Assembly (NCBI GenBank): GCA_016784735.1 | Contig: JADHUC010000006.1 | Coordinates: forward strand, 28,478-92,477 | Reading direction: 5' to 3' | DNA from: Pirellulaceae bacterium | GTDB lineage: Bacteria > Planctomycetota > Planctomycetia > Pirellulales > Pirellulaceae | DNA length: 64,000 bases | In this document: one piece after another, positions 44,962 through 54,947 of the stretch | Numbering within the stretch: position 1 is the stretch's first letter | Layout of the letters: every line of letters begins with the position of its first letter | Notes under the pieces: generated by a model | What the model was told of the DNA's origin: nothing | Seen by the model: the letters and a program-made list of their open reading frames with translations, nothing else | The model's database searches: none | Made by a program: the position numbers and the translations under genes

Positions 44962-46545
44962 ATGGATGCCACTCTTCCCAAGTCGCAGGACAGTTCTTCG
45001 CGGATCTTTGACGAACGGGTCCTGGTCCTCGACTTCGGTTCGCAATACGCCCAGTTGATTGCCCGACGGGTCCGCGAGCAAAACGTCTACTGCGAGATCG
45101 TCCGCCACAACATTTCGCCGGAACGGCTGCTGGCACATAATCCCAAAGGCATCATTTTGTCGGGGGGCCCGAACAGCGTCTACGAAAATGGGGCGCCGCG
45201 ATGCAATCCCGAGTTGCTCGACTTGGGAATCCCCGTATTGGGAATCTGCTACGGAATGCAACTGGTTTGCGACATTTTGGGCGGCAAGGTCGATAGTACG
45301 CCCTCGCGCGAGTACGGACGAGCCCGTTGCCACGTAACGTCTCACGAGGATCTGTTTGCTGGAATCCCCGACGAAACTGACGTGTGGATGAGCCACGGCG
45401 ACCAAGTGTCGCGAGTATCGGACGACTTCGCAGCGTTGGCCCAAACCGACACATGCCCCATCGCCGCGGTCAGGCACGATACGTTGCCCGTGTACGGGCT
45501 GCAGTTTCATCCGGAGGTAACTCATACGACACAGGGCGGAACCATCCTGCACAACTTTCTCACGGTGGTTTGCGGGTGCGAAGGCACATGGCATCTGGGC
45601 GATTTTGCCAGAGAGACCATCGAGAGAATGCGGAAGCAGGTAGGCGACGGACGCGTGATTTGTGGCCTGTCCGGCGGCGTTGATTCCTCGGTAACAGCCG
45701 CTTTGTTGCATAAAGCGATTGGTCCACAGCTCTCGTGTATCCTGGTGAACAACGGCCTCCTGCGCAAGGCCGAGCAGGAAGCGGTCCTGGCGGAATTCAC
45801 CAATCACTTTCATGCCGATCTGCACGTGGTCGATGCCGAAGACCAATTCCTGTCCGCCTTGGAGGGTGTCACGGAACCGCAGGAAAAACGACGCCGGATC
45901 GGACACGCGTTCATCGAGTGTTTCAAAGACGAAGCCACCAAGATCGAGGACGCGCGTTTTCTGGCCCAAGGGACACTGTATCCCGATGTGATCGAAAGCG
46001 GTGCGGCTCAGGACGGGCCGGCGGCGACGATCAAGTTGCATCACAACGTCGGCGGCTTGCCGGACGAGTTGGGGTTCGAACTGATCGAACCGCTCCGGGA
46101 TCTTTTCAAGGACGAAGTCCGCAAACTAGGACTGGAGTTGGGATTGCCCGAGGAAATCGTCTGGCGTCACCCGTTCCCTGGGCCCGGCCTGGCGGTGCGC
46201 TGTTTGGGCGAAGTGACTCGCGACCGCCTGGACGTGCTGCGCGAAGCGGATGCGGTCGTCGTCGAAGAGATCAAGGCGGCGGGCCTGTATCGCCAAACGT
46301 CGCAGGCTTTCGCTGTCTTGCTGCCCGTGCAGAGTGTCGGGGTCATGGGCGATGCTCGGACCTACGAAAACGCGGTCGCGGTGCGATGTGTCGATACGGC
46401 GGATTTCATGACAGCGGATTGGAGCCACCTCCCTTACGACGTGCTCGGACGCATCTCGACACGCATCATCAACGAAGTGAAGGGCGTCAACCGAATCTGC
46501 TACGACATCAGTTCCAAGCCGCCGGCAACGATCGAATGGGAGTGA
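44962..46545 (+). CDS. guaA: GMP synthase (glutamine-hydrolysing)
   Basis: 527 aa, normal length. The N-terminal class I glutamine amidotransferase domain has the nucleophile in [10 protein letters not shown] (~94-103) and the HPE-type partner in FHPEVTH. The ATP-pyrophosphatase domain begins with [12 protein letters not shown] (~236-247). The C-terminal dimerisation domain contains [12 protein letters not shown] and ends with the typical [14 protein letters not shown]. It converts XMP to GMP in purine synthesis. A terminator-like hairpin precedes the start, suggesting attenuation. Confidence 0.97.
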   Translation: MDATLPKSQDSSSRIFDERVLVLDFGSQYAQLIARRVREQNVYCEIVRHNISPERLLAHNPKGIILSGGPNSVYENGAPRCNPELLDLGIPVLGICYGMQLVCDILGGKVDSTPSREYGRARCHVTSHEDLFAGIPDETDVWMSHGDQVSRVSDDFAALAQTDTCPIAAVRHDTLPVYGLQFHPEVTHTTQGGTILHNFLTVVCGCEGTWHLGDFARETIERMRKQVGDGRVICGLSGGVDSSVTAALLHKAIGPQLSCILVNNGLLRKAEQEAVLAEFTNHFHADLHVVDAEDQFLSALEGVTEPQEKRRRIGHAFIECFKDEATKIEDARFLAQGTLYPDVIESGAAQDGPAATIKLHHNVGGLPDELGFELIEPLRDLFKDEVRKLGLELGLPEEIVWRHPFPGPGLAVRCLGEVTRDRLDVLREADAVVVEEIKAAGLYRQTSQAFAVLLPVQSVGVMGDARTYENAVAVRCVDTADFMTADWSHLPYDVLGRISTRIINEVKGVNRICYDISSKPPATIEWE

Positions 46546-46660
46546 GTCGTCGCAGAGCCGTTCAGAAAGGTCTATTCGTTCTTTTGAGAATGGGAGCGCG
46601 CCGGCGGAAAGGCAACAACGAGTGGCTGACTGGGAAATAAGTCCCATGTCGCGAGAAACG

Positions 46661-47797
46661 CTACAAACGCACAATGTAGTTGCCGCTCACTCGCTGAATC
46701 AGGCGACGCATCTCCAATACGCTGACGGTCGCCAGCACTCGATGAACCGGCAGCCCGCTCGTTTCCACCACCTTGTCGATACTCGTGGGATCCATCTCGA
46801 TGGCATCCAGCACTTGGCGTTCCTGTTCATTCAGCTTCAGCTCTGCCGGATGATGGACAACGCGGCCGTCGGATCGGGGGGCAGCCTCGACCAGCGGTCC
46901 GAGTTCTTCCAGCACATCGTCTACGCACTCCACCAGCTTTGCACCATCGCGAATCAACCGATGACAACCGCGTGACGCTCGACTGTCCACTCGACCCGGC
47001 ACGGCGAACACTTCGCGGCCTTGCTCCATTGCATGCCGAGCCGATATCAAAGCTCCGGAGCGTTCCGCCGCTTCCACCACGACCACGCCCAAGCTCAGGC
47101 CAGTGATCAGCCGATTGCGCTGCGGAAAAGCGCCGCTAACGGGCTCGTTGTGCGGGGGGTTTTCGCTGATCACAGCTCCGGACGCCCGGATGTCTTCTGC
47201 CAGTTCCTTATGCTCCGGCGGGTAGATATTCAACACGCCGCTGGCCAAGATCGCCAAGGTCCGACCGCCGGCGTTTAACGCGCCTCGATGCGCCGCAGCG
47301 TCGATCCCGCGAGCCAGACCGCTTACAACCGTCAGCCCGGCGCGAGCCAGGCCGCCAGCCAATCGCTCGGCTTGGCGAAGGCCGTAGTTCGTAGCGTGAC
47401 GAGTGCCGACAATCGCGATCGCCATTGCGTCGTCGGGGCCGAGGTCCCCATGCACAAACAAGATCGCCGGCGGATCGTGTATCTCGTGCAACAGCCTCGG
47501 ATAGTGCGGGTCGGCCTCGGGGATGATCGAAATGCCGTGCTCGCGGCAGATCTGCAATTCGGCTTTCGCGTCGATGGCGTCGCGGCCTGAGACGATAGCC
47601 CGACTCAGTTTGGGGCCGATCCCAGGCACCGTGCGCAACTGGCTCGGGGAAGCGGCCAGCACTGCTTCGGCCGAACCGAAGTGGTCCATCAGCGCCTTGC
47701 GAATCATCGGGCCCACGCCGGACACAAGCGCCAAGCGAACGGTCGCTTCCAAAGAATCTTCATTCGGGGGCGGCGTGTCGCGCGGTTCGTCGCTCAA
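46661..47797 (-). CDS. dprA: DNA processing protein DprA/Smf
   Basis: 378 aa from TTG at 47797 (no strong ribosome-binding site). Rossmann core motifs are AIVGTRHATNYGLRQAERLA (~130-149) and GLTVVSGLARGIDAAAHRGA (~153-172), with the later ENPPHNEPVSGAFPQRNRLI and RAFAVPGRVDSRASRG-like segment. An N-terminal SAM-like domain (VSGVGPMIRKALMDHFGSAE) and a C-terminal winged-helix region are present. It loads RecA onto incoming single-stranded DNA during transformation. It is convergent with guaA, 115 bases apart. Confidence 0.95.
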   Translation of the reverse strand: MSDEPRDTPPPNEDSLEATVRLALVSGVGPMIRKALMDHFGSAEAVLAASPSQLRTVPGIGPKLSRAIVSGRDAIDAKAELQICREHGISIIPEADPHYPRLLHEIHDPPAILFVHGDLGPDDAMAIAIVGTRHATNYGLRQAERLAGGLARAGLTVVSGLARGIDAAAHRGALNAGGRTLAILASGVLNIYPPEHKELAEDIRASGAVISENPPHNEPVSGAFPQRNRLITGLSLGVVVVEAAERSGALISARHAMEQGREVFAVPGRVDSRASRGCHRLIRDGAKLVECVDDVLEELGPLVEAAPRSDGRVVHHPAELKLNEQERQVLDAIEMDPTSIDKVVETSGLPVHRVLATVSVLEMRRLIQRVSGNYIVRL

Positions 47798-48036
47798 AGC
47801 CCAGATCCTTGTGTCAGGGATCGGCGAATCGACAATGGTCCCGTGATCTCAGCGAGTAAGGACTGCTTCTACACCCGTTCAGGTTACCTACCTGCTCGCC
47901 AGATTCAAGGATGGGACGACCCCTCCGCATAATCGTCCTTATTGGTCTCGGCGGCTATTTCTGTTGCCGATTCGCCTCCGACATACGTATACTAAAGATC
48001 AGGGGTTGGATGCCGACAAAGACTGGGACGAAGAAT

Positions 48037-49260
48037 ATGAGCATGAGACTCTCATTTGCCAGTCTGACTGTAGCCGCGATTCTGATGGTCGTCGGCCCGT
48101 CGCAGGCGGCCGTTTTCTTGCTGGTCAGTGGCGGCCAAATCGAAGGCGAGTGGCTCAATCGCAACGAGAAGCAGCGGCAGACCTACGTGGTCCGCATGGA
48201 CAGCGGAGGCGTAATCACGCTCGGGAACGCCCAAGTGGACGAAGTCCTCGAAAAGTCGGAAGACTTGGCTTGGTACGAACAGGAATTGCCGAAAATCCCT
48301 CAGACAATCGAAGGCCACTGGGGTATGGCCGAGGAGTGCAGAACACGTCGTCTGAAACAGCAACGTGAGCACCACTTGGAGGAGATCCTCAAGCTGGATC
48401 CCGAGCACGAGCAAGCCCGCCACGGGCTCGGATATAGCCGAGTGGATGACCGTTGGATGAAGACCGACGAATGGATGACGAAACAGGGATACATTCGTTA
48501 CCGCGGAGATTGGCGCATTGCTCAGGACGTGATGCTGGAAAAAGCCGCGGAAGAGGCCGAGAAACGTCAGAGAGACTGGAAGAAACAGGTCACTATCTGG
48601 CGTACCTGGATTACCAGGCCACGTGGCAAGGAGCAGGACGCGATCGACGCTATCCGGGCGATTGACGATCCCAACGCCGCCGCGGCGCTCGCCGTGATCT
48701 TGAAGGACGAAAAGGAACAACGCAATTTGCGGATGTTGGTGATCGAGGCCATGGGTGGCCTCGAATCGCCGGTCGCCGTGGGTGCGTTTATCGAACGGGC
48801 GATGAAAGACCCGGACCCGAATGTCCGTGATGCCTGTCTCGATCAATTGGTCCACTTCGGCACCGCCCGGGCGGTGCAGGCGTTTCAGAAACCGCTCGAA
48901 TCACCGGAAAACAGGATCGTCAATCGTGCGGCCTTCTGTCTTGGCTCCCTGGGTCAACCGGAAGCCACGCTCGCTCTGATCAACTCGCTGGTCACCGAAC
49001 ACGAATTCCTCGTTCAGGCGGGCGGCGCTCCCGGAAGGATGAACGTAGGTTTCGGCGACGGACCCGGCGGCGGGGGCAATAGTTTCGGAGTTGGCGGTCG
49101 CCCGAAGCTGGTCAAGCCGAAACTGCAGAACGAGAGCGTGCTAGACGCCCTGGTCGCCATCAATCCGGGCGTGCATTTCGGCTACAATATCGAAGCCTGG
49201 AAAGCCTGGTACGTCGATCAGCACCAACCGCCCCCCGTCGACCTCCGTCGAGACGACTAG
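48037..49260 (+). CDS. HEAT-repeat-like exported protein, function unknown
   Basis: 407 aa from ATG 48037 (GAAGA upstream; ATG at 48043 possible). Signal peptide: LSFASLTVAAILMVVGPSQA. After a beta-rich N-terminal domain (FLLVSGGQIEGEWLNRNEKQ) comes a TPR-like/coiled region with a SRVDDRWMKTDEWMTKQGYI repeat. The C-terminal ~180 residues are HEAT/PBS-lyase-like helical repeats (DAIRAIDDPNAAAALAVILK, VRDACLDQLVHFGTARAVQA, IVNRAAFCLGSLGQPEATLA). A Gly-rich stretch (FGDGPGGGGNSFGVGG) is odd. Probably a periplasmic or membrane-associated scaffold; no catalytic residues are seen. Confidence 0.8.
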   Translation: MSMRLSFASLTVAAILMVVGPSQAAVFLLVSGGQIEGEWLNRNEKQRQTYVVRMDSGGVITLGNAQVDEVLEKSEDLAWYEQELPKIPQTIEGHWGMAEECRTRRLKQQREHHLEEILKLDPEHEQARHGLGYSRVDDRWMKTDEWMTKQGYIRYRGDWRIAQDVMLEKAAEEAEKRQRDWKKQVTIWRTWITRPRGKEQDAIDAIRAIDDPNAAAALAVILKDEKEQRNLRMLVIEAMGGLESPVAVGAFIERAMKDPDPNVRDACLDQLVHFGTARAVQAFQKPLESPENRIVNRAAFCLGSLGQPEATLALINSLVTEHEFLVQAGGAPGRMNVGFGDGPGGGGNSFGVGGRPKLVKPKLQNESVLDALVAINPGVHFGYNIEAWKAWYVDQHQPPPVDLRRDD

Positions 49261-49459
49261 CACTCCTCCCCTCCTGCTGCATTTCAGTCGGTGTCTGGCC
49301 GATTTCTAAAGGCGAGCGGCGAAACGGGGCTTCTCGACAATGCAGAACCATGTGTCGCGTCTGGAAATCGCCACCGTTCAGCGAAAAAGTAGGCGTCGCC
49401 GCAATCACTCGTTATACTATTGGCCTTTCACTGCAAGAGACAACCAAAGGAGGACACCG

Positions 49460-51592
49460 ATGATCTGTGCACTGAACGCAAACTGCCGAAGAATTGTGAC
49501 ATTGTTGACGCTGGCAATTGCGTTTGTGGCGGCCGATTCCGCCGCGGCTCAGGATGCCGTTAGCTTGCAGACGCTACTCGGCGAAATGGTAGACCGGGAC
49601 AGTGTGGCCCAGTATCCCAGTCCAGCTTACATCTGCCGCCAGTTCAGCAGCTACGATCGCGACACGGTGGGTGTGGACAAGCCGGGGTGGTTCGCCAATT
49701 GGGATCGCAGCCAGTTTGTTCGCGTCGAAGAAAACGACGGTCGCCGGGAATACGTGATGCTGGACGCGGAAGGACCCGGAGCTCTCGTGCGGTTCTGGGG
49801 TACGTGGCACGGGCCGCGAAAGGACGGACGTCTACAGCCGTTTACCAACGGGACGCTTCGAGTCTACTTGGACAAGAAGCCGGAACCCGCGATCGAAGGT
49901 CCGATTGCCGATCTCGTGAGTGGCGGCAAGCTGATTGGGCTTCCGTTTAGTGAATCGGTTTCACCTGAAACGGCCTACGAACGACGCGGGCACAATCTGT
50001 ACCTGCCGATTCCCTATCAGACACACTGCAAGATGACCTACGAAAGCGATGGGATCGTCGACTTTGGAGCCCAACGCGGCGAGGCGCTCTACTACCAAAT
50101 CAACTATCGAACGTACGAACCGGGAACGAAGGTAGTCAGTTTCAGCAAGGAGCAATTGGAGGAGGCGAAGCCGCTCTTAGAAAAGGTAGGCCAGAAGCTC
50201 GTGGCGTCTGGCCTTGGGGACACGCCGCCGCTGCGTACCAACGAGTTGGATATCGAATTGCCGCCGGGCACAGGGCCACTTGCCTTTGGCCGGGCGGAAG
50301 GCACCGGCGCTATTCGGCAAATCACGGTGCGGCTCGAGGCGGAAAACCTGGCGCAGGCATTGCGATCGACGATATTGGCCATCAGCTTCGACGGCGAGCA
50401 AACGGTCTGGTGTCCCGTGGGGGATTTCTTCGGCATCGGCTATCAGGTTCGTCCCTATCGAAGCTGGTACACCGAGGTGACCGAAGACGGGACGATGCGC
50501 TGCTACTGGGTGATGCCCCACCAGAAGTCCCACCAAGCCAGCTTCTACAATCTTGGCGAACAGCCGGTGCGCATCAAGGCCAGCAAGCAAGTCTCGGTGT
50601 TCGATTGGGACGAGCGAAGCATGCACTTCAACGCCGTGTGGAGGCAATACACAAAGGTCGACACCGGGCCAAACAAAGACCAGACGGGCAAAGGCGCCTT
50701 TGACGTCAACTACGTGGAAATCCAGGGACAAGGAAAAGTGGTTGGCGATACGTTGACCCTCTACAACGGCATCGCCGCCTGGTGGGGTGAAGGCGACGAG
50801 AAGATCTATATTGATGGCGAAGAATTCCCGTCGCACGTGGGTACCGGCACCGAAGATTACTACGGCTATGCCTGGTGTCGTCCGGAGAAGTTTCAGTCGC
50901 CCTTCCACTCTCAGCCTTGCGGAGACGGGAACCTTGCCGGCGGATTCTCGGTGAATAGCCGTTACCGAATTCTCGATGCATTGCCCTTCACCAAGTCGAT
51001 CAAGTTCGACATGGAGCTCTGGCATTGGCGGGAGACGCGAATGAATTTCGCCCCGGCCACATTCTGGTACTCGCGGCCCGGCGCGACATCAAATGTAGAG
51101 CCCGATCCAGAGACGGCTGCCGAGCCCGTGGCGCTCAAGCGGAGCGACATCATCGACGTTGTGTACGTTCCGGGAGCGATCGAGGGCGAAGCGCTGAAGA
51201 TCGTCGAAAAGACCGCCGGCACAACCGAGGTCCAGGATGTCGACATCTTCCGCTGGAGCGGCGACCAACAGCTCTGGTGGCGAGACGGGAAACCTGACGA
51301 CCAATTGATCCTAGAATTCCCCGTCGAGGAAGCGGGCACCTATCAAGTCATCGCCAATCTGACAAAGGCGAACGACTATGGGATCGTGCGTGTGACGATC
51401 AACGATCAGCCGACCGACAAGACGTTCGACCGTTTCGCCCAGCGCGTCAGTCACGACCGAGTGGACCTTGGCCAATTCTCGCTGAAGAAGGGGCCTAACC
51501 GGCTGGTCGTCGAAATCGTCGGTGCCAACGAGAAGGCGATCAAAGGCCACATGTTCGGGCTTGACTACCTGTTGCTCGAAAAGGCAAATTGA
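49460..51592 (+). CDS. DUF2961 (GH172-type) exported glycosidase-like protein
   Basis: 710 aa from ATG 49460, AAAGGAGG 7 bases upstream. Signal peptide: IVTLLTLAIAFVAADSAAAQ. Family marks: GPGALVRFWGTWHGPRKDGR, and the conserved GTGTEDYYGYAWCRPEKFQS (~455-474) with PFHSQPCGDGNLAGGFSVNS. The C-terminal ~130 residues (LILEFPVEEAGTYQVIANLT, VDLGQFSLKKGPNRLVVEIV) form a carbohydrate-binding-module-like jelly roll. Characterised GH172 enzymes act on difructose anhydrides or arabinofuranan; the substrate here is unknown. The stop overlaps a long spurious frame upstream of the next gene; the true neighbour starts 173 bases downstream. Confidence 0.88.
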   Translation: MICALNANCRRIVTLLTLAIAFVAADSAAAQDAVSLQTLLGEMVDRDSVAQYPSPAYICRQFSSYDRDTVGVDKPGWFANWDRSQFVRVEENDGRREYVMLDAEGPGALVRFWGTWHGPRKDGRLQPFTNGTLRVYLDKKPEPAIEGPIADLVSGGKLIGLPFSESVSPETAYERRGHNLYLPIPYQTHCKMTYESDGIVDFGAQRGEALYYQINYRTYEPGTKVVSFSKEQLEEAKPLLEKVGQKLVASGLGDTPPLRTNELDIELPPGTGPLAFGRAEGTGAIRQITVRLEAENLAQALRSTILAISFDGEQTVWCPVGDFFGIGYQVRPYRSWYTEVTEDGTMRCYWVMPHQKSHQASFYNLGEQPVRIKASKQVSVFDWDERSMHFNAVWRQYTKVDTGPNKDQTGKGAFDVNYVEIQGQGKVVGDTLTLYNGIAAWWGEGDEKIYIDGEEFPSHVGTGTEDYYGYAWCRPEKFQSPFHSQPCGDGNLAGGFSVNSRYRILDALPFTKSIKFDMELWHWRETRMNFAPATFWYSRPGATSNVEPDPETAAEPVALKRSDIIDVVYVPGAIEGEALKIVEKTAGTTEVQDVDIFRWSGDQQLWWRDGKPDDQLILEFPVEEAGTYQVIANLTKANDYGIVRVTINDQPTDKTFDRFAQRVSHDRVDLGQFSLKKGPNRLVVEIVGANEKAIKGHMFGLDYLLLEKAN

Positions 51593-51765
51593 CGCAGGCG
51601 CATAGGAGACAAAGTGTCGACAGTCATGTTCGAGCCTTCGTCAAGAGAACTCTTGGCAGCCCACAAAGGCGTCCCGTTGCCGTGGGGCAGATGCCCGCCT
51701 TGCCATCCCCCCAACAGAGGCCACTGTTCGCGCCAGCATCACGACTGACTACAATTGAACGCATA

Positions 51766-53403
51766 ATGAAGAAGTCATGGGTCCCTACTGTCTGCCCGGT
51801 ACTGCTCGCTATTCTGGGCGTTGTGCTGTTGGCGCTGTGGGTTGGCGCTGCCACGGTCCGGTTCGAGATGCGCGTGCCCGGAATGGACGGTACGCCGGCA
51901 CCGACCGAGAGGACGGATGAGCCGTTGGCGGTGGCTGGCGAGCCGATTAGGGGGGGTGGTGTCCCGGCTGACATTCCGGGCGCGTGGCCTGCCTTCCGCG
52001 GAGCGAACCGGGATGCGATCTGCGACGACGGCACGACTCTGGCTCGTACGTGGCCAGCCGAAGGGCCGCCTGTCCTCTGGCGACGCGCGTTGGGCGAAGG
52101 CTACGCTGGAGCAGTGATCCGCGATGGTCGTGTGTATCTGCTGGATTACGTGGTCGACGAAACGGTCGAAACGTTGCGGGGACTGAAGAAGGCCGAATGC
52201 AAGACTCTGGGCGACGCTCTCAGTGGTGTGACCCCCGAGGCCTTCGATGGTATTGACAAGCTACTCCGTAAGCTCTCGCCGGGAGCGGATGAGGAAACGA
52301 CCGAAGCGTTGCGAGAACTGTTTGCCGAAGAAGGCGAGGACCTGATTGGCGCACTGCGCGACGATGCTTTGGACCGTGTCGACCGGTCGACCGACACGAT
52401 GCTTTGCCTTTCATTGGCCGATGGCCGCGAGATTTGGCGCAATAGCTATCCGGCGATCGTTCAATGGAATCATGGCATGTCGCGCACCACGCCGACGATG
52501 GTCGGAGACTGCGTGGTGTCGATCGGGCCGCGATGTCACGTTGCCTGCTGGGACGCCCAGACGGGCCATTGCCGCTGGCTGATCGACATGGTCAAACAGT
52601 TCGACTCCGAGGAACGACAATGGTATACGGGGCAATGCCCGCTGGCGGACGGCGACCGAGTCATTCTAGCTCCGTGCGGCCCCGATTCATTGATGATTGC
52701 AGTGGACTACAAGACGGGCGACATCATTTGGCAAACGCCGAATCCGCGAAAGTGGAAGATGAGCCATTGCTCGATCATGCCGATGGAATTCGCGGGCCGG
52801 AAGATGTACTTGTATTGCGGCAACGGCGGGACGGTAGGCGTGTCGGCGGAAGACGGCAGTCTATTGTGGGACGAAACCGAATGGGTCGAGCATTACGCCA
52901 CCAGTCCCTCGCCTGTGCCGCTGCCGGACGGACGCATCCTTCTGTCGAGCGGATATGACGAGATCGGTGCGATGATGCTCCGTCTGAAGGAAGCTGATGG
53001 AGCAGTCGTTGCCGAAAAAGAATTCACGCTCATGGAAAACCAGTTCAATTCCGAGCATCACACGCCGATCTTCTACGGCGGTTACTTGTATGCAGTGCGC
53101 AAGTACCGCGGGCAACTCCTATGTTTGGATCTGAAGGGAAACGAACTCTGGCACAGCGGCAGGCAGAAGTTCGGCCACGGCCCCTATATGATTGCTGATG
53201 GACTGATCTGTGCGCTATCGGACCGGGGACTGTTGGTGACGGCGGAAGCCACACCCATAGCTTACCGCCAGCGTGCGGAGTTTCGAGTATTCGAGAGGGG
53301 TCGTGAAGCCTGGGCCCCGATGGCAATGGCCGCCGGACGTCTGATCGTTCGAGACTCGACCGACATGGCATGTCTGGACGTTAGAAGCGCGGGGGGAGGC
53401 TAA
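51766..53403 (+). CDS. PQQ-like beta-propeller membrane/periplasmic protein
   Basis: 545 aa from MKKSWVP at 51766; an earlier frame to 51589 is non-homologous. One N-terminal anchor is seen (VCPVLLAILGVVLLALWVGA). PQQ/outer-membrane-assembly-like propeller repeats follow: WPAFRGANRDAICDDGTTLA, DGRVYLLDYVVDE, DGREIWRNSYPAIVQWNHGM, GDIIWQTPNPRKWK, DGSLLWDETEWVEHY. FRGxxRD...W openings are typical of planctomycete PQQ-binding-like propellers. An insertion of ~60 residues (ECKTLGDALSGVTPEAFDGI to RDDALDRVDRSTD) is unusual. There is no visible PQQ-dependent dehydrogenase catalytic motif, so it is probably a structural or binding propeller. First of a co-directional run reaching 63252. Confidence 0.8.
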   Translation: MKKSWVPTVCPVLLAILGVVLLALWVGAATVRFEMRVPGMDGTPAPTERTDEPLAVAGEPIRGGGVPADIPGAWPAFRGANRDAICDDGTTLARTWPAEGPPVLWRRALGEGYAGAVIRDGRVYLLDYVVDETVETLRGLKKAECKTLGDALSGVTPEAFDGIDKLLRKLSPGADEETTEALRELFAEEGEDLIGALRDDALDRVDRSTDTMLCLSLADGREIWRNSYPAIVQWNHGMSRTTPTMVGDCVVSIGPRCHVACWDAQTGHCRWLIDMVKQFDSEERQWYTGQCPLADGDRVILAPCGPDSLMIAVDYKTGDIIWQTPNPRKWKMSHCSIMPMEFAGRKMYLYCGNGGTVGVSAEDGSLLWDETEWVEHYATSPSPVPLPDGRILLSSGYDEIGAMMLRLKEADGAVVAEKEFTLMENQFNSEHHTPIFYGGYLYAVRKYRGQLLCLDLKGNELWHSGRQKFGHGPYMIADGLICALSDRGLLVTAEATPIAYRQRAEFRVFERGREAWAPMAMAAGRLIVRDSTDMACLDVRSAGGG

Positions 53404-53409
53404 GGGATG

Positions 53410-53488
53410 CCCGCGGATGGCATAGCGAACCTACGGATACTTGCTCGTGACTTCTTTTCATCCGCGGGTCCGCCATGCCATCCGTGGG
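53410..53488. repeat. Partial inverted repeat related to the GxxExxY flanking repeat
   Basis: CCCGCGGATGGCAT (53410-53423) and ATGCCATCCGTGGG (53475-53488) are inverted repeats with 13 of 14 matches; CATCCGCGGG at 53459 is a further half copy. The GGATGGCA core is shared with the arms at 22598 and 23447. It fills the gap between the PQQ-like and NHL-like genes. Confidence 0.5.
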
Positions 53489-53534
53489 ACGAAACTGAAT
53501 CACGGAAAGACTGAGTTACCGAAGAGGCGGTGAC

Positions 53535-54611
53535 ATGGAAAGGAATGAGACCGACAACCAAGAGAATCCGGCTGCGTCCGGTCGCGTGACTGCGGGTTCG
53601 TTGCTCGTTGGCGCCGTGTTGGCGATCCTGGTGATCGTGGCTGCCATTGCCGTCTTTCGCATTGACACATGGGGCGAGAACGGAAGCAAACTCTCGGATC
53701 GGTTCACATACGACATTGACGAGATCACGAACGTTGACCCTTCACTGGTACGCTACAAAGAGACCGCGAGATTCTCGGTCGGCATGGACGACGTGCGCGC
53801 GATTGCCGTGGGACTCGATGATCAAATGTATGTGGCGGGTGATCGAGCGGTCCGCGTGTTCGACAGCAAGGGAGACGAATTGCGCGCGATCGACATTGGT
53901 AAGGAGCCGTCGTGTCTGGCCGTGGGCAACTCGGACCACAACACCCCCGGGCGCCTGTACGTCGGTGCCGGTGATCGAGTCATGATGTACGACTCGGTAG
54001 GTGAATCCGCTGGCGTTTGGGATCAGGGGTTTGACGAAAAGACGATCCTTACATCCATCGCTGTGGCCGACGAAGACGTATTTGTCGCGGACGCGGGCAA
54101 TCGGGTGGTGCTACGATACAACGTGGAAGGTGAACTCGTCGGTCGGATTGGCGACCCTGATCCGAAACGCAATTTGCGCGGCTTCGTCATACCGAGCCCT
54201 TACTTCGACGTTGCGATCACCGGCAGCGATGTGGTGTGCATAGCAAATCCAGGCGCCAGGCGAATCGAAGCGTACACCTTCGACGGCGCATGGCTGGGAG
54301 AATGGGGCAAGGCGTCGGCAGATATCGACGGATTTTTTGGGTGCTGCAATCCAGCGAATTTTGCTGTCCTGGCGGACGGCAGGTTCGTTACGGTAGAAAA
54401 GGGCCTTCCTCGGATCAAAGTCTACAGCCGCGGAGGCGACTTCGAGTGCGTTGTCGCCGAACCGCGCGTGCTCGCCCCGGGCGAGATCGTAGTCGATGAG
54501 ATCCGTGACGACCACCAAGTGAAAGTATTCGACGTGGCGACGGACAGTTCAGGCCGCATCCTCGTGCTGGATCCCACCAACCACACGGTGCGGGTCTTTG
54601 AGCCGACGTAG
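53535..54611 (+). CDS. NHL/SMP-30-like beta-propeller, membrane-anchored
   Basis: 358 aa. One N-terminal anchor (TAGSLLVGAVLAILVIVAAI, ~19-38) precedes six-bladed-propeller-type repeats: VRAIAVGLDDQMYVAGDRAV, DEDVFVADAGNRVVLRYNVE, GSDVVCIANPGARRIEAYTF, ADGRFVTVEKGLPRIKVYSR, SSGRILVLDPTNHTVRVFEP. GCCNPANFAV (~272) has a vicinal Cys pair typical of a planctomycete NHL subfamily. NHL propellers usually mediate binding rather than catalysis. It opens the tight run toward the ferredoxin genes (next gene 99 bases on), so a role with that electron-transfer set is likely but inferred. Confidence 0.85.
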   Translation: MERNETDNQENPAASGRVTAGSLLVGAVLAILVIVAAIAVFRIDTWGENGSKLSDRFTYDIDEITNVDPSLVRYKETARFSVGMDDVRAIAVGLDDQMYVAGDRAVRVFDSKGDELRAIDIGKEPSCLAVGNSDHNTPGRLYVGAGDRVMMYDSVGESAGVWDQGFDEKTILTSIAVADEDVFVADAGNRVVLRYNVEGELVGRIGDPDPKRNLRGFVIPSPYFDVAITGSDVVCIANPGARRIEAYTFDGAWLGEWGKASADIDGFFGCCNPANFAVLADGRFVTVEKGLPRIKVYSRGGDFECVVAEPRVLAPGEIVVDEIRDDHQVKVFDVATDSSGRILVLDPTNHTVRVFEPT

Positions 54612-54710
54612 GACTTCCGTCGTTTTCCATTGAAGAAGGAGTTCATCCGAAGCGTTAGACGATCGCTTCGAGTGACTTCCGTTCTCCTTGCCTGTAACAA
54701 GGAACGCAGG

Positions 54711-54947
54711 ATGGACGTTGGTGATAGAGATAACGTTGACCGCCGAAGCTGGTTGACGTCCACGATCCGCTGGGGAGCGTTGTCCATGTTGGCGGGCGTC
54801 TCGACGGTTCTATTGACTCGCCGCGGATCGGTCCCTCCGGCCGACCGCTGCACGCGCCGGGTGGCCTGTGATCGTTGTTCGGTGGCCAACCGTTGCCGCC
54901 TGCCTGCAGCGGTCCAGCTTGAACGACAACGGCGGAGGGAATCCTGA
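54711..54947 (+). CDS. Small Tat-like Cys-rich protein (CX5CX2CX5C)
   Basis: 78 aa from ATG 54711 with GCAGG/AAGGA upstream; a longer frame from 54630 is possible. N-terminal DRRSWLTSTIRWGALSML resembles a twin-arginine signal followed by a hydrophobic segment. The C-terminal half has C-TRRVA-C-DR-C-SVANR-C, four Cys that could bind an Fe-S cluster or zinc. The stop overlaps the next ATG (TGATG), so translation is coupled to the ferredoxin gene. No family recognised; its position argues that it is a real gene. Confidence 0.7.
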   Translation: MDVGDRDNVDRRSWLTSTIRWGALSMLAGVSTVLLTRRGSVPPADRCTRRVACDRCSVANRCRLPAAVQLERQRRRES

